Source: Pezizomycotina sp. ARF18 (taxonomy: Eukaryota > Ascomycota). Taken from it: a stretch of DNA of 64,000 nt. Under the pieces are notes generated by a model. That model was not told where the DNA came from, ran no database searches, and saw nothing but the letters and a program-made list of their open reading frames with translations. The DNA lies in NCBI GenBank assembly GCA_002224055.1, contig AZLU01000002.1, forward strand, positions 479,387 to 543,386, written 5' to 3'. Below, one piece after another: positions 51,277 through 64,000 of the stretch (its first letter is position 1; each line of letters opens with the position of its first letter). The translations under genes and the position numbers were made by a program.

Positions 51277-51818
51277 TCCTAAACCGGCCGTCCTTCTCTT
51301 GCTTGCTGCTTGATTCTCTTGCGTATGCTGAGAAGCTTTGCTCTGCTTTGCTATATTGCCTGTTGAGGTTGTGGGCAAAATCTTGAAGAGAACGTTATGA
51401 GATTGAAAGAAAATCGATGAGAACGAACAGAGAGAGAGAGAGAGAGAGAGAGATATCAAGGACCAACCAAAGAGAAGTAACGAAAGATGACCATGGAATT
51501 CCCGTCCGTTCTATACCACGCCGGCAACGATGAGAAGAGAAAAAGAAAAATCGCAACAGGAAACGAGAAAAAACGCAAATATCAAGTGAGAATTAGGAAG
51601 TTACGATGCATCTGAGAGGTGTGAGATATTCAAGTCTCTGACTAAGGGAAAACACGAGGAAAAAAAAAGGAGGGAAGAAAGGGATCGCTGTCTTTGTTTC
51701 TATTGCAAAGTTGCACAAGAAAGAAAGAAATCTTGAGAAGAAGTGAAAGATATGTTTTGGGGCGATATTGAATTGTTTCTGTTTTTGTCTTTTTCGGGTT
51801 GTGATAGCTCACTTCTAA
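50991..51818. other. Intergenic region with G14 run and GA repeat
   Basis: This stretch holds G14 (51083-51096), A runs at about 51246-51275, a GA dinucleotide repeat (51429-51453), and purine-rich DNA. No gene is supported. It is the shared 3' side of the possible segment at 50611 and the minus-strand gene ending at 51819. Confidence 0.6.
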
Positions 51819-52479
51819 TTACTGCAATATCACTCTGAAGGACCGGCATTTCCACCGCCTCGGCGCTGGCTGCCTTTCGCGGCGGGGTTCCCGGGATGGA
51901 CAGGTTGGCGCTCGGGAACGAGGCCCAAGCATCCAGTCTTCCATTTCAAGCCAGGATCCCCAAGAGGACTCCGCAGATTCGATTTCGCCGTCAGCGATCC
52001 CTCCAGGGCCTCAGAAAGGGCACGCTCTCCTCAATGACCCTGTCGTAGTCCTGCTTCACGCTGCTCCAGCCTCCGGCCTTCGCGGCGAAAAGAAAATTCC
52101 TCCGCTCGCTCTCATGCATGGGGCCGATCCCTAGGGACCAGTCGTCGCCGAACCAGCCGTGCAAGATGCCCGGCTTGTCAAACCCGTGGCCACGAGGCGG
52201 CGGAGGTAAGGGATGATGGAGATCCACATCTGCGTCCTCGGGTGCGCGGGTGAGCTCGGAGGAAGGTTCAGGTACTCTGGTGTCGCCGGTGTCCGCTGGT
52301 ACGGAGCCTGATGTTCAGGAACGCCGCCAGGGCCTGACACGGTACGAGTGCTGCGCTACGTCTAGAAAGTAGCGCAGGCAAGACTGGTAGTGCGGGTACC
52401 AGGCGATGATGTCGAACTTCGACGCGCTCGAGCTGCTGCCTGCGCCTGGGCTATGGCCGGTGCGGTACGCTGATGCCAT
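51819..52479 (-). CDS. Small conserved fungal protein of unknown function (frameshifted)
   Basis: The start ATG at 52479-52477 opens MASAYRTGHSPGAG, then FDIIAWYPHYQSCLRYFLDV and AQHSYRV. After a frame change the protein continues in pieces: PATPEYLNLPPSS, TQMWISIIPYLRRLVATG, FDKPGILHGWFGDDWSLGIG, PMHESERRNFLFAAKAGGWS and VKQDYDRVIEESVPFLRP. In a further frame come ESSWGSWLEMEDWMLGPRS and a basic tail to a TAA at 51821-51819. About 220 codons in all. The order YPHYQSCLRYF, IPYLRRLVATGFD, GDDW, HESERRNFLFAAK and MEDWMLGPR matches a single-domain protein I recall as widespread in Pezizomycotina, without a proven function. No signal peptide or membrane helix. At least three one-base frame changes occur (near 52320, 52190 and 52000). 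The coding call is firm, the role is not known. Confidence 0.75.
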
Positions 52480-54853
52480 CGCTTTTGATCGTACGAAAAC
52501 TAGTTATTCTCTTTTTGGCTTGCTTTTCGCGCTTAAATAGCTTCAATCGCGGGAGATTTCCCTAAAACTGTTTATCAAACAATGCAGCCCGTTTTTTTAA
52601 AATGCATGTCATTGTGCGTATCAGTTTTCCGAAAGAAAAAAAAAAAGACAGAAGCGGCAAATAAGAAGCGCAGTTCGGGGCTGAGGCGGCGGGGAAAGGT
52701 TGTGAAAGTGTGACGGTGAATTCCGGTAAGTACATTAACATGTTCTGGAGAAGCGCGGTGGAAGATGTATGTGCTGAGATGAGTACTTTGGAGTATATAC
52801 TGACCCTTTTAGACGCCGAGGGAAAGAAAATGTATCAAGTCTTGGGCTCTATGCTACTAGAGAAGATGTCTTGAAGTGTCTTTTTGAACTAATAAGAAGA
52901 AAGGGCTTGTCTGAACTACTGAAACAACCAACATATATGAGGATCAAAATAGTGGTGGTGGTGGTGGTGTGTGTGGCCGTTACTGGAGGGAACGAATGGA
53001 TTTCCGAACGAGGCACCGAACCGTTTATATAGAATCTTCTCCGTGAGTGAGGTTGGAAGATGCGGTGTTGCTGTTGTTCTTATGATGTTAGGGTTGGATG
53101 TCCAACAGCTAACAGCCCACCTCCCAACCAGGTTACCATCCCTTACGGTTCGGTTCTAGTTGCATCTCATGAGGGAAGAGAGGAACGGTTTCTCGCTACA
53201 CCGAGCTTGAGGAAAAGGTTCGTTTCCTTTCTGCTTGCCTATAGAAGAGCTAATCAGAAGAAAAAGAGAGAGAAAGAGAAAGAGAAAAAGAAACGAGCAT
53301 GATCGGTTATGAGAGCGAACACTAGAGGAAAAAAGCAACTATTACTTATTGAAGTAGAAAAGAAGCTACTAAAAAAAAAAAGCAAATAGTCCATCCGGGA
53401 AAAAGAAAAAACAAGTGTCCCAGAAAAGAAGCTATCAAAGATAGGAGAAATAAGAAATAAGAAATAACAAAAATACCATTCAAAAGCTTTGAAAGGGAAA
53501 AGAGAGTAGGCACTGCGGGAAATGTCGACCGACATGAAAGTTATAAGACACTGAGGGAAAAAAAAAACTAAAAATTTTTTTTATAAAAAACGTGAGTGGA
53601 GGAAGTTTTTTATTTTATTTTTTTTTTTTTAAAAAAAAAAGAAAAAGCAGAGAAACCAAGGAGGAGCTGTATGGAGCCGAGATAATCCTAGTATCGCACA
53701 TAATTCAAGCTTATTCTTACGATTGGACTATAGTAATTTAGGCATGGACGTCTTTCTACACGACGGAGGTGGTATGCGACTACTGGGCCTTCGCCCCTGC
53801 ACCACGGAATAGGGCGCACGTCCCCACACGCACATTGATCAACCCCCATTGTGTTTTAAACTTGGGAGCGACTGAGCTCTCCTTCAGCTGAGGAGTAGAT
53901 TCGTACGCATATCTTCATCTTTACCCCTAGTTAAAAAGGTTTCTAAGATATATTGGGTTGGTATACAAATAAACAAAACCGTTCCCAACGTTCGCCTGCA
54001 ATTTCAGTACTGCTTGCCTCTCAATCTGCGAACGCAGTACGACTGAGTTTGCTGTAGTTGATTGGATAACGAAGTGAACACCACCCCGAAGAAAAATAAT
54101 AACCTTTTTTTAAAATAGAGGGAATGCTAATACCATTCATTACGATATTCCTATTTCTACTAAGGATAAAAATGTTCCCTGTTTATTCCAAAATCCTGTT
54201 ATCATTTGCAGAAAGGCCATTTTTATCCCTCGTCGCTTCGGCCGTGGCTGGCTTTAGGATCATCGACTTAGGTTCCCCACGTCTGCATCAACAACCAATT
54301 GCACCGACGCGCATACATATTTCGTCAAAGTGCGCAAATCACCAAATTAGGAGGGTCATGTTAAACTATAGCTTACTCAATGGGGCATGCAGGGGCCTCA
54401 CTTTCGATCCTATTCGAAAGGAAAATTAGAGGATAGACCGGCAAAGTTCCCACCAAGAGGAACCGCATTCAGACTCCTTCAGAACCCGGGACAATAATAC
54501 TACTAATAAAATAATAATAAGGGTATTATAGAAGAGGAGCAATGACGCCTGCTTGACCCCGTGCGTCTCCCGACCACCTCAAAAACTCGCTACTCTTTCC
54601 TTTTTTGTGGGGTAAACGTAAGTTTTAGTTTCTTTACTTATTTTTGGTTGTTTTTATATGCAATAATACTGATCATATTGGGTTGTTTCCTGGTCTTTGA
54701 TATTGTTTATTGCTTTTTTCGATGACGCTCCCTTCCCTTTTCTCTATGGGTCCCACATAGCGTCGGCGTCAACCAGGAAACAGCAGGACGATGATGCTAT
54801 TTAAGAAAGCAAAAAAGATAGAAAAAGCAATTTAGAGAAAAAAAAATATATTG

Positions 54854-54855
<2 letters not shown>

Positions 54856-54891
<36 letters not shown>
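54856..54891. repeat. ATT trinucleotide microsatellite
   Basis: About 12 uninterrupted TTA/ATT units within AT-rich intergenic DNA. Confidence 0.97.
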
Positions 54892-54892
<1 letters not shown>

Positions 54893-55837
54893 AAAAACAG
54901 AGAAAGAGTGTTTAGATGAGAGCCATCGTGGATATCTTATTAGCGCGATAGCCTGATTACCAAACTCGGCAAAAAACCTGGTGGTCTGATTTCCCCGAAA
55001 AGTTATTTCCACGACACTCCCAAGCGGAGGATCTGACGGGACTCCAACTTCGTCGCTGCCTCGTTATTATAACGGGTGTCTTTTAAGAGGGAGCAGGTTT
55101 GAAGGAAGTCCAACTTGGGCTAGTCGCCATCTTATTGGCTCAGCCGTGAAATGAACCCACGGGTTCATCCCTTTTTTGGCGCCGCCAGGACTTAGCGAGG
55201 AAAGTAATTTGTTTCTTGAATTATCCAACTCCCCAAAATATTTACCTTTTCTTTGCTATATCACGGCCCTGTTATTCATTGCAAATTTTTTGATCGGAGT
55301 TTACGGATGTTTTCTACGGATGTTTTCCCTTTTTAAAACATTCTTAATGATGTTGGATTGATTTTTCGCGTTGACGCGGAGATTTGCTCACAGGGAAGCA
55401 CGTATTACTGCAACCAGATTCGCGAGTATCGCTTCCTCAGATCTGGGGGGAGACTTCGCCACTATCCGTAACGTCATGTCAAACCACGGAATTGCTGTAT
55501 ACGGAAATTCCACAGCCGCACCACCAAGTATTCAGGCTATTGCGAAGCCCTCGCAGTTTGATCAACACGGACTGAACGGAGAAACAGCTTTATTTTAGAA
55601 AAAATAAAAGCTTCCAAAGTATTTTCTATACAGAGAAGAGGCTGCTTCTCTCAGTCAGGGAACCCTGTCAAGAATCTGCTCGAACATCTTACGATGAACG
55701 ACGATCAGGAGCACGATCATATCGGTTATCAGAGCAAAATCGGCCAATTGGATTTACTGCTTTGATCTTTCGTACTTTGGTCAATCTCTCTCAGGAATGC
55801 ACCTGGGCAGAGCCCCGGCAAGTCCTCAAAAGAAGAA

Positions 55838-55880
55838 AAAAAAAAAAAAAAAAAAAAGAAAAAGAAAAAGAAAGAAAAAG
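55838..55880 (+). repeat. Poly(A) run followed by GAAAAA units
   Basis: About 20 consecutive A, then GAAAAAGAAAAAG-type units. Open frames in this stretch are Lys- or Phe-rich artefacts. Confidence 0.95.
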
Positions 55881-58800
55881 GACAACCCCTCAGCGGAGAA
55901 AACGAAGGCACCTTACTTTTTCTCTCCCGAATTATTTCTGTTTTCGAAGGATAGGGGAGCTTTGAGTCCTTCATTCGAAAGAGGGGAAAGGAGATGAAGG
56001 AAATATCAAAGAGAAGGAATGTAACTGCCGTCCCAAGCCACTGAGAAACTTACGCGGTTCTCAGCATGCAGGCCGGTTCGCAATGTATATGGTTCCGAAC
56101 TTCTGGTTGGTCACCCAGCTTAATATCCAACATTCTGGCGTCCCTGTCCCCACACATTTGATCTTATAATTTTATTCTACCTCCTATATTTCTATCGACA
56201 AGTGTAAAAAAAGGACGCTAACTAGGCACATACGCGCGAGAAATTGATTATACGGCGAAAAAAAAGGTCGAGCTGAGCTGACGAGAATCAATTCCACAAA
56301 CTTTCCCGGTGGCAATTGCGTGATGTGTATCAATTTCCCCGGCAGAATAGAGAAAAGAGAATAACCATGGACCGATCCATGCTACGTTATCATGACAATA
56401 CGCTACTAATTCTTCAATGTTATAATCCTTGCCGAGCTGACTCTGGTTCGAAGTACGTGTCACAGTATAAGGAACTCAGTCGACATGATGCTAGTTAACA
56501 TCGAGATATCACAATCATTGGTTTGCCCCGTTACGGCTGATGTATTCCAACTGGCGTTTCCAACATACGAAGCAGTATGCATAACCTGTAGATGCCCAAA
56601 AGTAGAATTCAGGACCAACCTATGATAGTGGCAACGTTTTGAAAGAAAACGTCTTTTTTTCTTGCCTCGTCAGTTGCTGTCACGCTAACAAGCGGTTTCC
56701 AACAACAAGCTGCACCTTGGGGATTTTTGATCGGTAAAACCGCCTTCTACTTTCTGTTGCCGGTTGTCTGTAACTGGACGAAAGAACAACAACATGTCCC
56801 ACGACTTAACAGGACGGCTCCTCGGTATGTCTTCAGCCAATCATGACTTGAACTCGAAATCTAAATTAGGCATCGCTAAATTCGTGCGACTGTTAGGAGA
56901 CTGTCTTATGAACCGACCGAAACTGAGACAATTCCACAAAATTAAAGAGGGAAAGGGCTTACCCTTAATCATACATTGCTAAGATTGACAAGATAATATT
57001 GGCTAGATGCTTAAAATCGATCTTCGTAAACGACGCTAAGACGATAAACTCGCTCCCTCGAAGACTATATTAAAGGTCCTCGTGTGTCATTCTGAAGAAA
57101 AGTATCTGCGTAACTCTCATGAGTATTCAGAAACCATGCAGAAGTAAAGGGGCTAGACCATTATCAAATTTAGAAAAAAATATGATCGGAGATTTAGGAG
57201 TGGATCACTATTACGGGCAATCGGCAAAAACCTTCAGCAGGTTGCAATATGTATCAGTATGTAGTGAATGCTGACTACATTCTCGGGAGGGGATGAAAAG
57301 CGGCATCTCGAGTCGACAGTTGGGAACACGCATGGCACGGGACGGGTACCATAGTTTGAATTAAGCCATATAATTCGGGTTTAGCACACTTATGACCTAA
57401 CATTCCCTGTAACCAACCACCAGGCAATCCACTCTACAGGATTCGCACTGGCAATACCCAGCACTGTGGTCCACCTATGAGAAGCCGTGTTCCCAGATTT
57501 CATTCAAATGAAGGCGGAGATCCGCTAGTTTTAAGACTTCGCTTGTTTAGGAGAAAAGTTTGACAGATCGCGGACCTTTTTTTTCAATGAGTAATTCTCT
57601 TCATGAGCCCTATTGTTATAACTAAAAAGGCAACGAGGGGAGGAGATCGAGAGACAATACATGATCTGCTGATGTATACATTGGTGAAGTAAGACCTTTT
57701 CTTCCTTGCTTGTCCGCGATAATACATCGACACTAACTCACATTATTGGTTCGCACTGAGAGGGACGCAACGGCGACAAGGAAAGTCAAGTGCATGCATA
57801 CCCACTTTCTCGGACATCGAACCCCCAAAGCAGTCGAGTATATACCTCTGATAGGAAAAATTTTCGGCGTTCAAAAATATTGCATTTCTCTCATTTGGCC
57901 ATGAATCATTCGCCTAGCACCAGGAACCACTAGAATGCAAAGGTTCAATATCAATTTTGGGAACTCCCCTTTATCTCTTTGGACCTTAATATGGGGCCCC
58001 TCTCTACATGCATATGTACGAAGATTAAATTGGCGCAAAATAATATCACGGCGCTTTCGGTCTAGAATTTCGGGATTGACACGATCTCCCATCAATGACA
58101 TCGAGTTATTGGTGGCATCTGGTCTCTAGAATGGACAATTTCCTGCTATTCGGAAGCTAAAATTACACGAAAACACGGTACCCATCCCGCCGATCCGGCT
58201 CCATTCTGTTGGATGATCTTTTGTACTTCGTTACGATACCCCAGAGTACTTCAAGTTGCGAACTTAGCGTGACGTGGAGTTCGAAAAATGCGATTTATTG
58301 CCCAAAATCTCGACGAAACTGTGCTATCTGGAGCACTTGGGTCAGTGGAGCTATGAAACAGAACCCCCCAAACTACACCCCCAATAAGCGGAACTCCTCG
58401 AGGAAATTATCAGATCAAAAACTTTTTTTTTTAATCGAAATCTCGTCGGCTGCCCCCAAGTTTTGCCTTCAGTGCTAACCGTTTATTAGTCTCAAACCGG
58501 CTCGGCGGCAAGTGGAGTCATCAAGTGTTCAGGAGAATCGTCTTCTATGTTATCGTAACCCTTCGACGCTTTGATCAGCGTTGATTTGTACCAGAACGAC
58601 ACTCCAGGCATCCAAAAGCATAAGATGGACATACCTCTGCGCATTCTGCTCGTAAAAATTTTGCGCGCGAGGTTAGGTAATTTCTGAATTTTTGGGTTAT
58701 GAGATGACCACTACCTTCCATTGGCTACTGCACAACGAATGCCTCTCTTCTCCGTCCAATACCATGTTTGAATACCGATGGCGCTATTCGCTTCCTCTAT

Positions 58801-61800
58801 TGCCCTAGCCTATGCATATGTACGTTCTCATTTAGCTCGAGCTATTTCTGCTAGTCGTCAAATTCGGATTTCGCGATCTTATCACTTCAGTGAGGCGTTC
58901 AGGCGGTACGATTCAGTCCCCCTACTTTCCTTGATAGACCGTCCCGTCCGGGACCGTTTCTCCGAGCCTTTGTTAATCTCTTCTTTCAGCTTCCTCCAAA
59001 GATGGCCAAACTTGCAAGACACATCATCTTCCACGAACACCTTGCTGCCACGAATTCCATGTAGGGAGAGTTCAAGCTAAGTCGTCTAAAAGAAAATTCG
59101 ACCTCCTGCACGACGTCGAGTTTTCTGGTGGGTTGATTTGGTGTTTCTACTCCCTCTGCAGCCATTTTGGCTTGCTTCTTCGTACATAACATGGCGTTTT
59201 TCAGTTTTGTTCGCTCTTTTTAAGCTCCACTTTTGGTATATTTCTCTGCATACCTCCTTAACTGCCTAAAATATCCTTATAATGCAACTGGAAAGCCTCC
59301 CGTGAGGAAAATTAAACCTGTTTTTCGTCTCTTCTTTCCCCTGAAGAGATTCTATACTCTTCCTCTTTTGGTGCCCTTGCGGTTCATGGCTGATCCTTTG
59401 CTCCGAACCGCAAAACTGATAAATATATATTGATCAGACTTTACATTCATTCGGTAAAGAGGAAAGATTTAGTTCCCGTCATATCCGTGTTCAAAATTGC
59501 TCTTAGGTTATCTCTCCGCTTTGCTGGATTTGTTGGCTTTCCCTCGGTCTTCGACCCTTTCCCCCTTACTGCACAAATTAGAGTGCGTCTCGTTCTTGTT
59601 CCTTTTCAGAATGCCGTCGATACCATCAATGTGACATCTTTCGCACTGGATTCAGATCCGTCCATATCTATCTTTTCCTTGGTTCGCTCCTCTTTCTACT
59701 GGACTTCCATAGCCATCTTATTGCCGATTCAACGAAGAAATCTTTGTGTTTTCGCTTCTAATCTACTATAGCATAAACCGAACACTAATGTGTAGACTTT
59801 TTTTTTTTAATGGTGTTTATTAATTTTAGCAAGGCGGTACGTCGTTGGAAAATCTATACTGATATAACTAGGATCTGTTGTGCTCATTTCAAAAAGTTTC
59901 TTGCCTACAATTCTTTTAATAATCCATCAAGGCTACCTCTGGTGAACATCGGTCTCGTTCTGGAAGGGAATGGTATCGCCTTGCTACTATATAACGGTTA
60001 AACCTTCGGACAATTGCGGAAAATACCATCGTATCCCCCCTCGATCTTCTTCTCCATCAACCATGGCTTGGAGCCATGTATACCGCACTAAGATTACCTG
60101 CATGCATATATTGTTCACATAGATAATGTACTGATCACTTCACCGAAAGCTAGATCCTTGTTTCCTGTGCATACTTTGGCCTTTTTCTCAACACTTGTCT
60201 GTGATTTATAGTTCACAACTAACTAGAAATAGAGAGCTGTCCGTTTCTACGTTAAGGATAATGCACAACATGATTTGCTAAAAGTGAATCTTCATATGCA
60301 GAGGAGACCTCCTTCATGATTAAGAATAATCTTCCTGTCTTTTTGTCTTTCGCTTTTCTTGTTGATTGATCCACCGCTTCCACTTCTTCTGTCTTTCATT
60401 TACGGAGCAATTGCCCGTGGAAGATTTGCCATTTACATATACTAACGGCGAAAGGAATTGCAACGTCGCCACGCGCTCCTTTTCAGCTCAGAAGGTTATG
60501 GCCGTATATGCATATTAGTGAAGATTTCACAGCATTTTCCGAGGCCTATTCTCTGCGTAAACAGGAATTCTTTCCGTCTTTTGTTCTCAATCTACTAGCT
60601 AATATTCTGTACGAATAACGTAATGAAGGCTGATCTGAAATCTATCCATATTAAAAAGGGGAGGCTGCAGAGGGAATTACTCCTTGAATAGCCTTAAAAC
60701 CTCTTGCCTATGGTTTCATATGAATACGTGATCATAAAATTGCGCATGCTACTTCGCGTCCCCCGGGAGGAGCTTACATTGTATTCGGGCAGAGAATATA
60801 TCATATAACTTATAAAGAATTGCCCTGTGTTGTCTCGGGGCTTTGCCCCGCAAGTACATGCCTCACAGAGCTGAGAGCTGAGAATGGATCATATTTTGTC
60901 CAATCTTATTCGTATATGCACAATACGTCCAATAAGATATTACGTATCACAAGTCTTGAATATTTCAAAACATGGATCATCCCTGTTGTATTATCCTCTC
61001 ACGGCCGAGTTAAGAACTCAACTTGGACTGCATAAGGCACATTAGGTTAAAGTTGCCAGGTTCATAGTGGCCAAATGATATATTATCTGCATGCTTCATC
61101 AGAACAAACCAATGCTTAGAAATTAAGAACACACTTTTAGACCGTGAGATCCTCGCGCAGTGAAATCGAGAGATTGCTACCGGGGCCTGCTAAAAGCTCA
61201 GGGGTTTCCTTCGTGAGAGTATTACCCTTATCAACGAGGGCCACCGGAAGCGTAACCGAATACCCCGATCGAGGCTTGGATACACTTGCTCGTACAGAAC
61301 AACGTCATCTACCTTTGGAAATATCTGAATAATGCTACTAGTGCCTTGGGAACACCGTTGGGCGCATCATGCCGCATGAAATTATGTGCGGCACGGCACA
61401 AGTCACTTCAATGTATTGCGTCGCACGTGAAGCGATTGCTTGTATAAAAAAGAACCACCGGATCCAGTTATACGAATAAGAGGCTGTTCGTTCGTATACC
61501 CAATGCTCCAAAGCTCAGTCTATAGGAGGCCGTTGCGGATGACTTGAATGCATGCCGGATATATTGCTATATATAGCTGATACTGAATCCTATGACGGGC
61601 GACTTATCAAATATACCAATTTCGACTTCATCCTCTTTTGTAGAGCAAATGTGGTAATTTTTTTTTTACAGAAGTAATTTTCAACAAGCGTTCGAAACAC
61701 TTTAGAGGCACGTCATCATTCGTCATCTCACAATGAAGGTCCGCGAGCTTGGGATCAATAGAGAAGATCTCAAAAGCTAAAGTATTAGTATTAGCTTATA

Positions 61801-62787
61801 AGCCCTCAAAACTTAGTGCCGGATAAAAATACCTGCGACGTCGCTGCGTCTGAGCAAAATTACAAACCTTAAATTCTTAAAAAATCAGCTTCATATTTTC
61901 TTACTACAAACATCCTTAGTGTATTGTATAGTTATAAAAGCTAGATATCATTATACCTAAAGGCAGACGTCCCTGGATTTCATTGCTTAGTTTCCCATGC
62001 TTCTAATAAATCAATTGTGCTCACTAATAATAATCTGGAGGTTTGAACCTACAATTTGAAATCTTTGACTTATTGACAATTCACCTTTACTTCATTTTGA
62101 CGAAGATGGCACAATTCCAAGATATAAGGATATTTCTTGTATTCGCTTGGAAATCTTAGCTATTCTTTTTAAGTTACACAGATAGCTTCGATCGATCGCG
62201 ATGTTCCGGATCAGCTTCACGCGCAACCCCGCAAAACCTAAAAATAAGCGATAACTTATTTTAACCTCGATTGCGATAGATTGCTCCTGAACACTTTAGT
62301 AAATAATATATGTGAATCTTTAGAGGGATAAATAGTCCTCTACGCTATATTTCATTCTTACATATGGTTTTCTGAAGCTAAGGATAGTTTGGAGACTATA
62401 ACTGCGTATTTTACTTCGCATGTAATATTCTCTGAATTTGAGTCGTTCAGAAATCGCCATACCAAGTATCGTATAATATCATACAATTGATTTTCTGACT
62501 TAGGTGATTTTCAATGATAGAACCTTTAGTAGGATATCTTGGGAAAGGGGGTTATTGTTGTCATGGTTGAAGAATCTATCAACTCTCCTTGGGTTGCGTT
62601 GGGTATTAAAATAAGTGCGACTTGATCCGCGATGCAATCATTAAAATAGAACGTAAATGCTATCTAGATCAGCTATACTTATCCTCTTTCACAAATCTAT
62701 GTACAATAAGAGGTTATATCTTTCATTAATAGATATAGACATATATTGTACAATGTATACAATAAACCCTTCTTTTAACAAAAATTA

Positions 62788-64000
62788 TCACGCCGCCGGC
62801 GTGCTCGAAGTAGCCTTATCCGCCACCTCCTTCATCAACCTCGCATGCGTCATCCTAAACCAATGCGGAATGTTCCTAGGTACCTTCGGCAAACCCCTCC
62901 CCGTATCATCTTCCTCGTCTCCCTATCGATCGCCTTCTTCCCTTCCTTCGACTTCTCCGTGTACGGCCCGGATATTTCTCCTGACCCACATCAGCAGCAT
63001 GCTCGAATCCTTAAACGGCCCGCAGTAGCCCTGCATCCGTAACTCCTTCAATTTCTCCACTAGCTCCTCCGTGTTCTGCGGCGTTTTTTTGTTTACTACG
63101 TTCGATTTATACGTCTGGCAGTCTTCGCGTAGGGCGCGGGTATTTCTGGTCCTCTGCGCCGTCGGAGATCATTTGCTGGTTGAACCGCTCATATCTGCGC
63201 GCATGTCGGACCGGCGGGTATTGACGTACTAAGGTTCGACAAGGGCTACTAAATCTCCGATTTCCTGATTTGATAAAGAGTCGACGAGAGAGCACCGCCA
63301 CCGGAGGTGTTTCGGTACGTTCGGGTGCATCGCGGGGTTTTCAGCGTGGATTTTTCGTCCTTGAGGTTTCGGGGGATGAACTTTGACCTTAGCACGGGTA
63401 CTTGGAATGTTATTTCTGGCCGTTTCTTCTGAAGCTTCTGAGATTTCCGGGTCGGCCACTTCTGATGTTATCGATTTTTCGCATTGGCCCGCTCTTCTGT
63501 AGTTCCAATGTTCCTCTTCATGTTTTTCTTCCGGCGGTATTCCCATTGTCCTACTTCAGATGTTTCGAGGATTCCCTCCTTCTAGCTCCTTTACTAATCT
63601 GAGAATCTTAACCTGTTCCGTTCTTCCCTTGTTGAAAAAACTTGGGATCCATTTCTCTTTGTTATCCACTTCTGACTGTGTTTTCTTTGTCGAATTGTTC
63701 CAACGTTTTCAGAGCCTTCTCGTTCTCGTCTTTCTGCTTTGCGACCATCTGCGCGAGCCAACTTGGCGTGCCCTGCGCTCTTGTTACCGGTTCAGGTTCT
63801 TTGATTTCTTGAGCGGCATCTTCTGCTCTCTCCGTCTTCTCTTCTTTTGTATGGCCGGTTCCTTCTATTACTCTAGAGGCATCGGATATTGGTGTAGCTT
63901 TTCCCTTGCTTTTCTTCTTCTTTCCCGCCTACTGTCTTCACTATGAGCCCCGCAAACGGTCCTCTCTCCTCTTCTCTCACCAGCTGTTCGCATCGGATTT
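62788..64000 (-). CDS. Unrecognised gene, 3' part, 5' end beyond the window (frameshifted)
   Basis: The minus strand reads as one protein through several frame changes, from the right edge to a TGA at 62790-62788. In order it holds ERGPFAGLIVKTVGGKEEEK; an acidic Lys/Glu-rich stretch (TERAEDAAQEIKEPEPV); GTPSWLAQMVAKQKDENEKA (about 63760); KPQGRKIHAENPAMHP; YPPVRHARRYERFNQQMISD (about 63200); NTEELVEKLKELRMQGYCGP and SSMLLMWVRRNIRA (about 63000); and LPKVPRNIPHWFRMTHARLM, ending KEVADKATSSTPAA. The C-terminal 100 residues look like a folded helical domain; upstream is probably disordered. No membrane helix. I do not recognise a family and see no retroelement enzyme motif. The start lies beyond 64000. 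Confidence 0.6.

Larger units (their letters stand above)
52480..62787. other. Gene-poor region
   Basis: No supported gene in about 10 kb. Visible items are a GTG repeat (52952-52976), a purine-rich tract (53250-53650), an ATT repeat (54856-54891) and A20 with a GAAAAA tract (55838-55880). On the minus strand at about 58900-59750 there are broken frames rich in Lys, Glu and Arg with no motif I can assign; they could be relics of a gene or retroelement. The rest is AT-rich with stops in all frames. Confidence 0.5.

Overview
This window looks like nuclear DNA of a filamentous ascomycete (Pezizomycotina). The evidence is short GT-AG introns with CTAAC branch-like sites, a fungal-type cobalamin-independent methionine synthase that starts in tiny exons, a fungal SH3/REM/CDC25 Ras exchange factor, a fungal 7-TM protein, and a small conserved fungal protein. 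Only about six or seven believable genes sit in 64 kb. The rest is AT-rich and full of poly(A)/poly(T) runs and microsatellites, which suggests an expanded, gene-poor genome such as those of truffle-like Pezizomycetes or powdery mildews. I cannot name the species from sequence alone.

Layout: 1966-4428 (+) is a long coiled-coil, Gln-rich protein with a weakly gag-like N-terminal domain. 6573-7828 (+) is a seven-helix membrane protein. 7829-28967 is about 21 kb without a convincing gene, with a 149-bp tandem duplication at 23464. 28969-29320 is a 176-bp tandem duplication just ahead of, or inside, the 5' end of a CDC25-type RasGEF gene (about 29285-33258, +). 33259-46055 is gene-poor and holds a 160-bp TTTA microsatellite. 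46056-48703 (-) is methionine synthase (MET6/metE) in five exons. 49557-49870 is a possible solo LTR. 50611-50990 (+) is a doubtful short coding segment. 51819-52479 (-) is a small conserved fungal protein. 52480-62787 is gene-poor. 62788-64000 (-) is the 3' part of an unrecognised gene that runs off the right edge.

The dominant oddity is that every longer gene is broken by one-base frameshifts. In methionine synthase, where the expected protein is well known, nearly all of them are missing bases in short runs of G or C. The two tandem duplications also differ internally mostly by one-base run-length changes. This is the signature of uncorrected long-read consensus, so I treat the breaks as probable sequence errors rather than pseudogenes. 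The genes do not form an operon or cluster; they are separate housekeeping and signalling genes (methionine synthesis, Ras activation) in repeat-rich DNA. I found no CRISPR array, rRNA, confident tRNA or biosynthetic cluster, and no clear evidence of a new multi-gene system.
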